Positions 1 through 8,969 are shown, counted from the stretch's first letter. The stretch is 64,000 nucleotides of DNA from Fodinicurvata sediminis DSM 21159 (GCF_000420625.1 NZ_ATVH01000016.1:186001-250000); one strand, 5' to 3'. Made by a program: numbers and translations. Notes: generated by a model not told the origin, from the sequence alone.

Positions 1-1
1 C

Positions 2-697
2 AATATCGTTCTCAACGGATTTGGTGACCCGCAGGAAATCGAGAAGCTGCAAGCGGACTTGCGGTCACGCCACGGCATGGCCGTCGGATACGAGGACACG
101 GACCTTACGGATGGCGAGGCGATCGAGGAGATGATGCGCCGTGTCGAAGCCGATTTCGGTGGCGTGGACATCCTGGTGAACAATGCCGGTATTCAGCATG
201 TGGATTCCCTGGAAGACTTCCCGCCAGAGAAATGGGATACAGTCCTCTCGCTCAATCTGTCATCCGTATTCCATACCACCCGGCTGGTGCTGCCCTACAT
301 GCGCAGCCAGGGCTGGGGACGAATCATCAACATAGCCTCTGCCCATGGCCTCGTAGCGTCCGAGAAGAAATCCGCCTATGTAGCTGCCAAACACGGCGTC
401 ATGGGGTTGACCAAGGTGACAGCCCTGGAAACGGCCAACAGCGGAATTACCTGCAATGCCATCTGTCCGGGCTGGGTGCTGACCCCCCTGGTACAGAAGC
501 AGGTGGATGCCATTGCGGAAAAGCAGGATGTCGACCAGGAGGAAGCCAAGAAGATCCTCCTGTCCGAGAAGATGCCGCATCATCAGTTCGTGACTGTCGA
601 ACAGCTTGGGGCAACGGCCCTGTACCTCTGTTCGCCGGCGGCCGACACCATGACGGGTGTACCCGTGACCCTGGACGGAGGGTGGACGGCGCGCTGA
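2..697 (+). CDS. bdhA: 3-hydroxybutyrate dehydrogenase, 5'-truncated by window edge
   Basis: Short-chain dehydrogenase that interconverts 3-hydroxybutyrate and acetoacetate with NAD, the last step of PHB breakdown in the cytoplasm. The reading frame is already open at base 2; the glycine-rich nucleotide site lies mostly upstream, outside the window. Visible are the NNAG motif, catalytic Ser in the NIASAHG stretch, the YxxxK pair (YVAAK), the PGWVxTPLV loop and the C-terminal LDGGWTA typical of BdhA. The MPHHQFVTVEQLG segment also fits BdhA rather than a generic SDR. It links functionally to the phasin gene near 29.4 kb. Family assignment is firm, substrate is inferred from overall resemblance. 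Confidence 0.88.
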   Translation, partial: NIVLNGFGDPQEIEKLQADLRSRHGMAVGYEDTDLTDGEAIEEMMRRVEADFGGVDILVNNAGIQHVDSLEDFPPEKWDTVLSLNLSSVFHTTRLVLPYMRSQGWGRIINIASAHGLVASEKKSAYVAAKHGVMGLTKVTALETANSGITCNAICPGWVLTPLVQKQVDAIAEKQDVDQEEAKKILLSEKMPHHQFVTVEQLGATALYLCSPAADTMTGVPVTLDGGWTAR

Positions 698-726
698 ACC
701 AGGCCGGGGCTCATAGGATCGGTCTT

Positions 727-1428
727 TCAGTAGTGGATTTCCATAAGCAGTCCGCGCTGGTCTCGTTCCGTGGATCCTGTGGGCACCCGCCGCCCTTTTC
801 CGGAGGCATGCCAGGCGGCCGCCAGGGCGCAGGCCGCCGCGTCGAGAAAGTCATCCATGGCCGCCAGCTTGCGCGGCAGGTGGGGCAGGCTCTCCCCGAC
901 GCCCGTCATGCCCGCCTCTGCCAGCAGGTCCAGGCGCTTGTGCTGTCCGGCAGCAGTTTTCTTGCCGGCCACCGCTTGCCAGTCATTCAGGCGGTGGAAA
1001 ACCAGTTCAGGATGAGCCTCGATGACCTGTGCCTGGCGCGCGGGTGTCAGAATCGCGTCAAGGCTGCGCAGCGCCGGGTGGAGGTTCCAGGCCTGCTTGC
1101 TCAAGCCGTGTCCATCCTCCCGGGCCAGCCGATTGGCCTGTGTAAAGGTGTTGCACTCAAGCAGGGGGCGTCTTAGGTCCAGAAAGATTCGGCTGCGCAG
1201 ACGACCGGGCAGCAATGCGCGGGCCTCCAGGTCGCATTGCCGTCGGCCGTGATTCGGCAGGCCGATGGGCATGTCGACGGCGAGCATGGCGAATCGATCC
1301 GGCAGGTCGTTCGGCAAGTCCGTTAGAAGTTCAAACTTCAAGTTTCTCTGTTCATTGTCGAAGCAGCAGAGAATCCACCCGCCACGACAGCCATCAAGGC
1401 CAGCATATCTGCTGTCTTTGATCATCAC
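727..1428 (-). CDS. DUF429 family protein (predicted RNase H-like)
   Basis: A 233-residue protein beginning with the DUF429 signature AGLDGCRGGW, followed by the VDMPIGLP motif near residue 50 and EAHPELVFHRLN near residue 140. The family has a predicted RNase H-like fold with acidic residues in these motifs, but its biological substrate is unknown. It converges on bdhA with about 30 bases between the two stop codons. Its own promoter should lie in the low-GC gap just upstream on the minus strand. Length and motifs are complete, so it looks intact. Confidence 0.8.
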   Translation of the reverse strand: MMIKDSRYAGLDGCRGGWILCCFDNEQRNLKFELLTDLPNDLPDRFAMLAVDMPIGLPNHGRRQCDLEARALLPGRLRSRIFLDLRRPLLECNTFTQANRLAREDGHGLSKQAWNLHPALRSLDAILTPARQAQVIEAHPELVFHRLNDWQAVAGKKTAAGQHKRLDLLAEAGMTGVGESLPHLPRKLAAMDDFLDAAACALAAAWHASGKGRRVPTGSTERDQRGLLMEIHY

Positions 1429-1756
1429 TTTGTGTTAACCTTATCTTAGTATTGTTGTTGCAGTATGGATATCGCAAGCGGGATCCGGCCAATAGTATTT
1501 CCGCTTATCATTCTTCGATTGCGAGTCTCCCTGTGCAACTTGCCGCCGATCCTTTCGGCGGCATTTTCTTTGGTTGCAGCCGTTCGCTTTCAACCCTGCG
1601 CCTTCTGCCAGTTCTACTGTTCCCCCAAGAATTCGTTGCATGCAGTCTGAGTCTGTCTGCGATGAGTCGAATGCAATCTTAAGGCTTGATTCTTTGCCTC
1701 GGTTGTCTTTAGGGTTCGTTTCCAGGCAAGTTGCACAGGGCAAGGCTTAAAAGAAG
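1429..1756. other. intergenic stretch, no convincing gene
   Basis: This gap is noticeably lower in GC than its surroundings. A 100-codon open frame on the minus strand has no recognisable motif, no good ribosome-binding site and atypical composition, so I do not call it. The gap should hold the promoter of the DUF429 gene. Confidence 0.5.
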
Positions 1757-1790
1757 AGGGCCGCAGGTCTCCGACGAGACCTGCGGCCCT
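1757..1790 (-). terminator. intrinsic terminator of the peptide ABC transporter operon
   Basis: A perfect 14-base-pair stem (1757-1770 with 1777-1790) closes a 6-base loop. Read on the minus strand it is followed by CTTCTTTTAA, a short U-tract. It lies 54 bases past the last permease gene, so the operon ends here without ATPase genes. Confidence 0.85.
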
Positions 1791-1844
1791 CATAAATTTC
1801 AAAGCCTTGCCCCTTGCCTTGCACTTCCCCTGGAAGGTCCCCGC

Positions 1845-2789
1845 TCAACGGCGTGACCTTCCCGCGCGCGGGTCCAGAGCGTCCTGCAGGCCATCCCCCA
1901 GAAAATTGAAGGAAATGACCGTCAGAAAGATCAGCAGGCCCGGCCAGATGGCCAGCAAGGGAGCCTGCCAGATGAGTTCCTGGGCCCCGGTCAGCATATT
2001 GCCCCAACTGGGCAGGGGCGGCTGGATACCCAGACCCAGAAACGACAGGGCCGATTCCAGCAGGATAATGTTCCCGATCGAAAGCGTCGTCGCGACGACA
2101 AGGGGCGAGAAGACGTTGGGCAGTATGTGTCGGACCATGATGCGCAACGGCCCGGCCCCCAGGGCTTCTGCGGCAATGATGAATTCCCGGCGTTTCAGGC
2201 TGAGCGTGGCTCCGCGCACAAGGCGTGCAACCGTGGTCCAGCCGAAAAGCGCGATCAGGATGACAATGCGGTAGAAGCTCAGCAGGGTGGAGTCGGCAAT
2301 GTCGCGCGGCACCCCCAGCTTGGTCGGGTCGATGGCGGCCATGATGATCAACAGCGGCAGCAGCGGCAGGGCGATCACCGTGTCTGTCAGCCGCATCAAA
2401 ACGGCATCAAGCCGTCCGCCCAGATAACCGGCCAAGATTCCCAGGGTGGTGCCGATGACAGCGGCAAACAGCGCGGCCATGAGGCCCACGGCCAGGGAGA
2501 TTCGCCCGCCATAAAGCAGCCGGATCAGGGTGTCGCGGCCCAATTCGTCGGTGCCAAAGGGATGTTCAGGTGAAGGCGGCGCATAACGGGCCAGCAGGTT
2601 GACCTGCTCCATTTCGTGGCCCAGCCAAACCTCGAACAGAGGGGCAGCGGCGCACGCCAGTGCAAAGAGTGTGAGCAGGATAAGCGACAGCACAGCCGGC
2701 CGATGGGCCAGGAAACGCCGCCAATAGGAAATACCGGCACTGCCGATGGCATGCCTCTGGCTGGCCGAGAGGTTGCTTGACTGGCTCAT
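1845..2789 (-). CDS. peptide-type ABC transporter permease, DppC/OppC family
   Basis: Second inner-membrane permease of a peptide/nickel-type ABC importer, 314 residues. It has the N-terminal helix and long periplasmic segment typical of the OppC group (PFGTDELGRDTLIRLLYGGRIS), about six membrane helices, and the cytoplasmic EAA loop (EFIIAAEALGAGPLRIMVRHILPN) that contacts the ATPase. The ATG overlaps the stop of the upstream permease gene by four bases, implying translational coupling. A strong terminator follows and no ATPase gene is present nearby. Confidence 0.92.
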   Translation of the reverse strand: MSQSSNLSASQRHAIGSAGISYWRRFLAHRPAVLSLILLTLFALACAAAPLFEVWLGHEMEQVNLLARYAPPSPEHPFGTDELGRDTLIRLLYGGRISLAVGLMAALFAAVIGTTLGILAGYLGGRLDAVLMRLTDTVIALPLLPLLIIMAAIDPTKLGVPRDIADSTLLSFYRIVILIALFGWTTVARLVRGATLSLKRREFIIAAEALGAGPLRIMVRHILPNVFSPLVVATTLSIGNIILLESALSFLGLGIQPPLPSWGNMLTGAQELIWQAPLLAIWPGLLIFLTVISFNFLGDGLQDALDPRAGRSRR

Positions 2790-3730
2790 TCGTATTGGAT
2801 CCTTGGATCCAGCCAGCCATAGACCAGGTCGGCCAGAATATTGGCCAGCAAGACGGTACCTGTTGCCAGCAGCAGTCCGACCAGGGCCAAGTTGTAGTCG
2901 TTACCCATGACGGCGTCATAGATCGTCTTGCCCATGCCCAGCCAGCCGAAGATGGTTTCTGTGATCAGCGCCCCACCGAACAGAGTGCCCATGTCCAGGG
3001 CAAGAATCGTGACGACCGGTATCATCGCGTTGCGCAGAACGTGGCCATAGAGAATGCGGTTTTCGCTGAGTCCCTTTGCACGGGCCGTGCGCACGTAATC
3101 CTGACGCATGGCCTCGCGTACGGAGGCACGCACATGACGCAGCAGCGTGCCGATGCTGGTGATGCTGAGGGCTATGACAGGCAAGACCATATGATACAGC
3201 CTGTCCCCAACACCACCATCACCGGTTCCGCCGGCCGGAAACCAGCCCAAGTGTACTGCGAACAGCAGGATCAGCAGGATGGCCATCCAGAACGAGGGTA
3301 GGGACAGACCGGCGAAGGCCAGCAGGTTGATCCCGATGTCAGCAGTGCTGCCGGGCTTGCGCGCGGCGAGTAGGCCGGCTGGCAGGGCAATGACAAAGGA
3401 CACCAGCAGGGCCGCGAACATGAGAAGCAGTGTATTGCCCAGGCGCGGCAGGAGCACATCGGTGACCGGGACGGCAAACAGCCTGGAGTATCCGAGATCG
3501 CCGGACAGCGCCGCCGTCAACCAGTTCCAGTAACGTTCGTGAAACGGGCGGTCGAGGCCGTAGAGCGCCTTCAGGCGCTGGGCGTCCGCGGCAGTGAGAT
3601 TTGGATCGGCCGAGATCATCAGGTCAACGGGATCACCTGGCATCAAGGCTATCAGCCCGTAGATCAGAAAGGACATGGCCAGCAGGACGAACAGTGCTTC
3701 CAGCAGGCGTCGTGCGAGAAAGGCACCCAT
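2786..3730 (-). CDS. peptide-type ABC transporter permease, DppB/OppB family
   Basis: First inner-membrane permease of the same importer, 314 residues with about six membrane helices. The N-terminal hydrophobic helix is followed by the family phrase LMPGDPVDLMISADPNLT, which faces the periplasm. The EAA loop reads DYVRTARAKGLSENRILYGHVLRNA near residue 205. It lies 55 bases downstream of the binding-protein gene and overlaps the next permease by four bases. It should pair with the DppC-type subunit to form the channel. Confidence 0.92.
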   Translation of the reverse strand: MGAFLARRLLEALFVLLAMSFLIYGLIALMPGDPVDLMISADPNLTAADAQRLKALYGLDRPFHERYWNWLTAALSGDLGYSRLFAVPVTDVLLPRLGNTLLLMFAALLVSFVIALPAGLLAARKPGSTADIGINLLAFAGLSLPSFWMAILLILLFAVHLGWFPAGGTGDGGVGDRLYHMVLPVIALSITSIGTLLRHVRASVREAMRQDYVRTARAKGLSENRILYGHVLRNAMIPVVTILALDMGTLFGGALITETIFGWLGMGKTIYDAVMGNDYNLALVGLLLATGTVLLANILADLVYGWLDPRIQYE

Positions 3731-3785
3731 TCAACTGTGGTCCTTCATGCTGTTTGACGAACCTGTCATGTTCCCTGCCATGTTT

Positions 3786-5456
3786 TCAGTCGGATGCCCG
3801 ATGCCAGTCCTCAACCCAGAGGGTCGAGGTGCCCATGTGTCCGGTGGGCCGCAGTCCTTCAAGCCAGTTCGGCAGGATGAAGCTGTTGGCGCGCCAGAAC
3901 AGGGGCAGGGCGGGCAGTTCCTCGGCATAGAGGGTTTGCAGCTCGCCCCAGAGCTCACGTCTCTTTTCGCGGTCAAGCTCGACCTCGATCCGGTCGATCA
4001 GACTGTCCATGCGTTCGTTTGCGAAGCCGGTGAAGTTCTGGCCGACCCAACCGTTGTCGGCGGTGGGGATCTCTTCAGAATGCAGGGTGGTGCGCGGTAC
4101 GCTCTCCGGGCTGGAAATCCAGGCGAAAAGGGCCATGGCATCAAATTCGCGCTGGTTCAGCGTCTCGGCGAAGAGCACCCGCGGGGGCTGGTTGCGGATG
4201 ACCAGTTCAACACCAATGGCCTGCCACTGACTCTGCAGGACCTGTTGTATCAACTCACGTGTCCGGTTACCGGCCGTTGTCATGATCTCGAAGCGCAGAG
4301 GCGTGCCCGCTGCATCATGGCGCACGCCATCGCGCACCTCGCTCCACCCGGCCTCTTCCAGCAAGGCTGCGGCCTTGTCGGGATCGTAGCTGTAATCCCG
4401 GACGTCCTCCTCGAAGACCCAGTCCAGCGGGCTGACCGATGTCAGGGCCACCGGCTGTTTGCCCTGGAAGAGCTGCTCGTTGATGGCCTTTCTGTCCAAT
4501 CCATAGAGCAGAGCTTGGCGCACGCGCCGGTCGGCCAGGATGGGGTTGTCCAGGTTCAGGTCGATATGCTCGTAGATCAGGCCCGGCTTGAACAGGATGT
4601 CGTAGCTGTCGCCGTGCCGCTCTTCGAAGGCCAGGGCCTGGTCGATGCTGAGGCCCAGTTCGCCTGCGATCATGTCGATGGAGCCCGACAGCAGGTTGGC
4701 TTCAAGAGCCGTGGTGTTCTCGAAGATCCGCACCACGATCTGCTCGAAACTGGGGTCTTTCCCGGCCCAGTGTTCGTTCCGCTCCAGAATGATGCGGGCA
4801 CCGGGTTCCAGGTTGCTGACCCGGTAGGGTCCAAGTGAGAGGCCGGGGTTTGTGGGGTCGCTGTCGAATGCGGTGCGGTTTCGATATTGGGCCGGGTTTT
4901 CCTCGAAGATTTCGCTTTCGATATGCGCAGGCAGCAGGCGGTAGTCGGCAAAGGAATTGTAGGCGAAGGTCACTCTGTCCAGATGGAAGGTGAAGGTCTT
5001 GTCGTCATGAACGGTGATGTCCTCGATTCGCCGATAGAGTTCAGCGTTGCTGATCCCGGAATCCGGATGACTCCCCACTTCCCAGGTGAAGACCACATCC
5101 TCGCTGGTAACCGGTGTACCGTCCCCCCATGCAAGTTCGTCCTTCAACTGAAAGGTGACCTCCAGGCCATCGCGGTCTTCCGTGCGAGAAACCCTCTCGG
5201 CGCCGCCATTCTCAAGCGTCGGCAATTCACTGCACAGGAAGCAGGTGACCTGCCAATCATGGTCGTAATGGGACAGCGGGCGCGAGGTCATGCCGTTGAC
5301 GTAGCTCTTGGCCAGCATGCTGTCGATATTGGGGTTCAGGGTCGAGGGGTACTGCGTGATGCCGATGGTCAGGGTCTCCGCCAAGGCTGCCACGGGACCA
5401 CAGACAGACAACGCCGCCGTCAGGAGCAAAGCGGCCAACTTCATGAAAAATCGCAT
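3786..5456 (-). CDS. ABC transporter substrate-binding protein, SBP_bac_5 family
   Basis: Periplasmic binding protein of 556 residues for oligopeptides or similar solutes. A signal peptide (residues 1-26, MRFF..LAALLLTAALSV.., Ala-rich cleavage site) precedes the mature protein starting near ETLTIGITQYP. The family phrase WGDGTPVTSEDVVFTWE near residue 110 and the region YDPDKAAALLEEAGW near 350 identify the SBP_bac_5 fold. It is first in a three-gene operon with the two permeases and is divergent from the COG4091 dehydrogenase gene at 5692. The ligand cannot be told from sequence. Confidence 0.92.
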   Translation of the reverse strand: MRFFMKLAALLLTAALSVCGPVAALAETLTIGITQYPSTLNPNIDSMLAKSYVNGMTSRPLSHYDHDWQVTCFLCSELPTLENGGAERVSRTEDRDGLEVTFQLKDELAWGDGTPVTSEDVVFTWEVGSHPDSGISNAELYRRIEDITVHDDKTFTFHLDRVTFAYNSFADYRLLPAHIESEIFEENPAQYRNRTAFDSDPTNPGLSLGPYRVSNLEPGARIILERNEHWAGKDPSFEQIVVRIFENTTALEANLLSGSIDMIAGELGLSIDQALAFEERHGDSYDILFKPGLIYEHIDLNLDNPILADRRVRQALLYGLDRKAINEQLFQGKQPVALTSVSPLDWVFEEDVRDYSYDPDKAAALLEEAGWSEVRDGVRHDAAGTPLRFEIMTTAGNRTRELIQQVLQSQWQAIGVELVIRNQPPRVLFAETLNQREFDAMALFAWISSPESVPRTTLHSEEIPTADNGWVGQNFTGFANERMDSLIDRIEVELDREKRRELWGELQTLYAEELPALPLFWRANSFILPNWLEGLRPTGHMGTSTLWVEDWHRASD

Positions 5457-5691
5457 TTATCCCTCCCATCCAGGTTCGCGCAGCCTAACGCAGGATGAAG
5501 TGCAGTGCGAGATGTGATGCGCCGCCGTTAGAGCACTGCTCTGCCCCGGAAGGTCTGGCGATCTCGGTTGTCGGGAAGTCTGTTGCGGTGGGTGATGCAT
5601 TTGCGGCATGTTTGCCGTCGGCCATGATCGCGCTCAGGTGGCGTTCCATGGCCATGTTCCACGATTGTATGGTCTTGCTACAGGATAACCC

Positions 5692-7101
5692 ATGAATCTC
5701 TATACGATGCTCCAGCGCCGCCAGTCGGAAGGGCGCCCGATCCGCGTTGGCCTGATTGGTGCCGGCAAGTTCGGTTCCATGTTCCTCGCTCAAGCGCGTG
5801 TCATTCCGGGCATGCATCTGCTGGCGATTGCCGACCTTTCGCCGGAGCGTGCGAGAACAGCCCTGAAGACGACCGGATGGGATGTCGATGCCGTTGTCAC
5901 AGGCTCCTTCCAGGATGCCCTGTCTACAGGCCGTACCTGTATCACCGACACTGTGGACGACCTGATCCGTGCGGATGGACTGGATGTCGTGATCGATGCG
6001 ACGGGGCATCCCACAGCAGGACTGGAGCATGCACTCCTGGCGGCCGAGCAGGGCCGGCACATGGTCATGGTGAATGTCGAGGCCGATGTCCTGGCCGGAG
6101 CTCGTCTGGCTGCGCAGTTCCGCAAGGCGGGCCTGGTCTATTCCATGGCCTATGGTGACCAGCCGGCGCTGATCTGCGAGATGATCGATTGGGCGCGCAC
6201 TTGCGGCTTCCGTGTGGTGGCGGCCGGCAAGGGGACGAAGTACCTGCCGGGCTATCACGCTTCCACGCCCGATACCGTCTGGCAGCACTATGGCCTGACG
6301 CCGGAAGAGGCCGAGAAGGGCGGCATGAACCCGCAGATGTTCAATTCCTTCCTGGACGGTACCAAATCGGGTATCGAGATGGCGGCCGTATCCAATGCGG
6401 CCGGTTTGACTGCGCCCAGAGACGGCCTGCTCTTCCCGCCAGCAGGTGTTCATGACTTGCCAAAAGTGCTCAAGCCGCGCGATCAGGGAGGTGTCCTGGA
6501 GCAGACCGGCATGGTCGAGGTGGTCTCCAGCGAGGAGCGCGATGGCCGTCATGTCTTCGGCGACCTGCGCTGGGGCGTCTATGTGACCTTCGAGGCCATG
6601 GATGAAAGCGGTGCTGGCGCTGACTATGTCCGCCGCTGTTTCCGGGAGTACCAGGTGGTGACGGATCCCTCCTTCCGCTATGCCACGCTGTTCAGGCCGA
6701 CACATCTGATCGGACTGGAACTGCCGGTCTCTGTCGCCAATGCAGCTCTGCGCGGTGAGCCCACCGGCACATCCGAAGCCTTCAACGCCGATGTGGTTTC
6801 CGTCGCCAAGCGCGGCCTGGACGCCGGTGAGATGCTGGATGGAGAAGGCGGCTACACTGTCTGGGGCCGTTTGATGCGTGCCCGGGATTCCCTTGAGAAG
6901 GGTGGTCTGCCCATCGGCCTGGCACATGGCGTGAAGCTGACGCGGGCCGTGGCCGAGGGAGAGGTTGTCACCTGGGCGGATGTGGAAGTGCCCGACGGTC
7001 GTGCTGTGCGGATAAGGCGCGAAATGGAAGAGAGTCTTTACGACAAGCAGCAGAGCTGCAGTCTGACTCCTGTCAGGGCGAGCCAGTGGAGAAGCAACTA
7101 G
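5692..7101 (+). CDS. COG4091-type NAD(P)-dependent oxidoreductase with C-terminal SAF domain
   Basis: Cytoplasmic dehydrogenase of 469 residues. A Rossmann N-terminus (RVGLIGAGKFGSMF, near residue 20) is followed by the DVVIDATGHP strand, a homoserine-dehydrogenase-like middle region (GKGTKYLPGYHASTPDTVW, GMNPQMFNSFLDGTKSGIEM), and a SAF-like C-terminus (LAHGVKLTRAVAEGEVVTWADVEV). The substrate of this family is not settled; a sugar-acid or homoserine-like compound is possible. The start has AGGA seven bases upstream. The last 20 or so residues, after the usual RREME ending, look like an extra tail that reads into the degenerate DNA beyond. It is divergent from the peptide importer. Confidence 0.85.
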   Translation: MNLYTMLQRRQSEGRPIRVGLIGAGKFGSMFLAQARVIPGMHLLAIADLSPERARTALKTTGWDVDAVVTGSFQDALSTGRTCITDTVDDLIRADGLDVVIDATGHPTAGLEHALLAAEQGRHMVMVNVEADVLAGARLAAQFRKAGLVYSMAYGDQPALICEMIDWARTCGFRVVAAGKGTKYLPGYHASTPDTVWQHYGLTPEEAEKGGMNPQMFNSFLDGTKSGIEMAAVSNAAGLTAPRDGLLFPPAGVHDLPKVLKPRDQGGVLEQTGMVEVVSSEERDGRHVFGDLRWGVYVTFEAMDESGAGADYVRRCFREYQVVTDPSFRYATLFRPTHLIGLELPVSVANAALRGEPTGTSEAFNADVVSVAKRGLDAGEMLDGEGGYTVWGRLMRARDSLEKGGLPIGLAHGVKLTRAVAEGEVVTWADVEVPDGRAVRIRREMEESLYDKQQSCSLTPVRASQWRSN

Positions 7102-7126
7102 TTGAAGCTGCCCAGGTGCAACTTGA

Positions 7127-7567
7127 ATACCGGGACCTGAGGGAACAGGCCTGTATGCTGTCGCGCAACGAAGGCTGGCCGCCTTCGACCGGCAGGCCGC
7201 TTGTGACAATAGGCTGCAGCTGATGGAGTGGCTGCTCGCGCGTGGAGAAGGACGAATCCTCTTCTCTGGAGGCGATCTTCAGGGGTGTGCCATGGTACGG
7301 CGCTTCGGACTGGGGCACCAGATCGGCCCTGCGGTCGCCAGGCACGAGGATCATGCCCTGGCGCTGGTGAAGGCCTTAAGTCATGATCTTTACGGCAAGT
7401 TCCAAAGACTCGACGTGGTGCGGGACAGTCGACTGGATGACTGGGCCCTGCAGCAGGGGGTGCTTCATGTGGCAAGCGTGACACGCATGGTTCTGGGGCC
7501 GGCAGTGGGATCCCGGCCCGCAGATGGTCCCCGTCTACACGCCCTGGCCAGTCAGGCACTGGGATAG
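7127..7567 (+). pseudogene. truncated GNAT acetyltransferase, C-terminal domain only
   Basis: From 7127 the frame encodes RRLAAFDRQAACDNRLQLMEWLL, then GCAMVRRFGLGHQIGPAVA, and ends WALQQG..ASVTRMVLG..SQALG. These match the second domain of two-domain GNAT proteins of the YitI type, including the GPxxA motif and the C-terminal ExG-like end. The first, catalytic GNAT domain is absent: an in-frame stop lies at 7124, and only the bdhA-unrelated COG4091 gene precedes it. The first in-frame ATG (7223) lies inside the domain and would remove its first helix. I read this as the remnant of a gene that lost its 5' half. Expression of the domain alone cannot be excluded. Confidence 0.6.
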
Positions 7568-7605
7568 GTGCAGTCCCAACAGGTTTGTGCAGAACCTTGT
7601 TTCTG

Positions 7606-7800
7606 TCATGCCTTCTCGGCCTTGGGTTGGCGTAGACTGAGCACAGGTGAATTCGACACAAGGCGGGTGCGGGCAAGCAGTTTCCTGTCGGAAAGGGGGG
7701 CGTCGATTGGTGTCAGGCACCAAAGGCAACGCATGGCCGATCGCGGCAGGCGCGCATTGCAGTGCACACAATTCTTCATCAGGTTTCGTATCGGGTTCAT
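7606..7800 (-). CDS. small zinc-ribbon-like protein
   Basis: A 64-residue ORF with two CxxC knuckles (CVHC near residue 11 and CLWC near 25), as in a small treble-clef or zinc ribbon, followed by a basic tail. A weak ribosome-binding site (GGGA) lies upstream of the chosen ATG; an ATG seven codons in is a less likely start. It lies downstream of, and on the same strand as, two Rnk-like genes. The cysteine spacing is the only evidence, and I know no named family for it. Confidence 0.45.
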   Translation of the reverse strand: MNPIRNLMKNCVHCNARLPRSAMRCLWCLTPIDAPLSDRKLLARTRLVSNSPVLSLRQPKAEKA

Positions 7801-7951
7801 GGCTTTATCCCATTCGCATCACAAAGGTAACCGTTAAGGCATGTCTGAGGGCTGCCCGGGACAGAGCCTTGTGAACCTTACCTGTTCATCACCACTCCGT
7901 CCCGGGGGAGCCAAGCATTTGCTGGTCCAGAGTCCGCATTAAGCTGTTCCT

Positions 7952-8383
7952 TTACGCCCGGTCTGAATCTGGTTGAGTAACCCGGGTAATCTTAAGTTTC
8001 CGCACTTCTCCATTGCGCGTCTGCCAGTTGATTGCGGACCCTTCGGCCAGGCCAATCAGGGCCGCCCCGATGGGGGTGAGCACCGAGATGCGCTGGGATG
8101 CGATATCGGCATCATGCGGAAAGACGACGGTGACGGTTTTCTCGCTTTGGCTGGTCTCGTCATGATAGGTGACGCTGGAGCCAATGCTCACCACCATTGG
8201 CGGCAGTTCACCAGGTGAAACGACGGCCGCTCGATTGATCTCGTTCAGCAGGCGTTCAGCGACGTCTGGTTCCCGCACGGAAAGGGATTCCGCCAAGCCG
8301 TAAAGCCGCTCCACCTGTGTTGCGTCAAGCAGCACGGGAGGATCCTCGAGGTTGGTTAAGTTCCGGTTTTGCGTATTCATCAT
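7952..8383 (-). CDS. rnk: Rnk / GreA C-terminal-like RNA polymerase-binding protein
   Basis: A 143-residue protein of the Rnk (regulator of nucleoside diphosphate kinase) type. An N-terminal helical stretch (DATQVERLYGLAESL, residues 19-33) substitutes for the long GreA coiled coil. A C-terminal FKBP-like GreA domain follows (VSIGSSVTYHD, then RISVLTPIGAALIGLAEGSAINW near residue 100). Such proteins bind RNA polymerase through the secondary channel region but lack the acidic tip for transcript cleavage. A paralogue lies immediately upstream on the same strand, 55 bases away. Its effect here, on nucleotide pools or transcription, is inferred only from the family. Confidence 0.82.
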   Translation of the reverse strand: MMNTQNRNLTNLEDPPVLLDATQVERLYGLAESLSVREPDVAERLLNEINRAAVVSPGELPPMVVSIGSSVTYHDETSQSEKTVTVVFPHDADIASQRISVLTPIGAALIGLAEGSAINWQTRNGEVRKLKITRVTQPDSDRA

Positions 8384-8438
8384 TATGACCCTTCCGTCAT
8401 GTCATCCCTGTTCCATAGGTGTTCACCCATGGCTTTCA

Positions 8439-8969
8439 CTATTCATCTTCGTGCTGGGCTTCGGGTTGATAGGCAACGCGGTGAAGGGCAACCCGTCCCA
8501 GGCGTCCATCTGCCCGAAGCAATGGCACTTCCTGCCCGCTGCGGAGCCCGAGCAGTGTCGCGCCCAGCAGGGAGGTTACGGACAAGCCCAAGCCTGTCGT
8601 GACGTGACTTTCCGAATGAAGCAGGACCCGGGTTTCCTCGGGCCGCCCGTCTATCGAAAAGGCGATGCGACTGCTTCCCGTTGCAATATCGGGGCTTATG
8701 TCATCGGGCATGACAAGCTGGGCATCGGACAGTTTGGCCCGTATCAGTGCCAATGCCAGAGAGGAGATCGCCTGCACCAGGTCTGGCCTGGTCAAATGGC
8801 GCTCCAGCAGCATGTAATCCTTGCTGGTTATCTGGCACTTCATTGGCCGCAATGCCCCGGCCGGACTCCATAATCCGAGGTCTGGAAGGCTATCAGCGTT
8901 GAGGGAATTGGATATCTGGCTGCCCGCGTCACGACGCGCGCAAGTCTTCTCTGAAATCACTGTGTGCAT
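8439..8969 (-). CDS. second Rnk / GreA C-terminal-like protein
   Basis: A divergent paralogue of the downstream Rnk-like protein. The recognisable domain runs from KCQITSKDYMLLERHL, through a helical DLVQAISSLALALIRAKL segment, to the GreA-C strand pattern SVTSLLGATLLGLRSGQEVPLL and ARDGRL-like end. The start is uncertain. The ATG at 8969 has GGTGGG in good position and is used here; an ATG at 8843 would give only the conserved domain, leaving about 42 extra residues as leader. A promoter-like sequence and a structured leader lie upstream (9050-9181), suggesting post-transcriptional control not seen for the other copy. Confidence 0.62.
   Translation of the reverse strand: MHTVISEKTCARRDAGSQISNSLNADSLPDLGLWSPAGALRPMKCQITSKDYMLLERHLTRPDLVQAISSLALALIRAKLSDAQLVMPDDISPDIATGSSRIAFSIDGRPEETRVLLHSESHVTTGLGLSVTSLLGATLLGLRSGQEVPLLRADGRLGRVALHRVAYQPEAQHEDE

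Noticed and set aside
1441-1743. A 100-codon minus-strand frame in the gap before the ABC terminator
   Set aside because: No ribosome site, no motif, and low-complexity composition.
5485-7209. A 574-codon open frame on the minus strand
   Set aside because: It lies opposite the clearly conserved COG4091 dehydrogenase; composition (His, Gln and Arg rich) is that of an antisense shadow.
7841-7910. Repeat of GTCCCGGG and CCCGGGAC about 40 bases apart downstream of the Rnk gene
   Set aside because: Too far apart and without a T-run, so not a convincing terminator.
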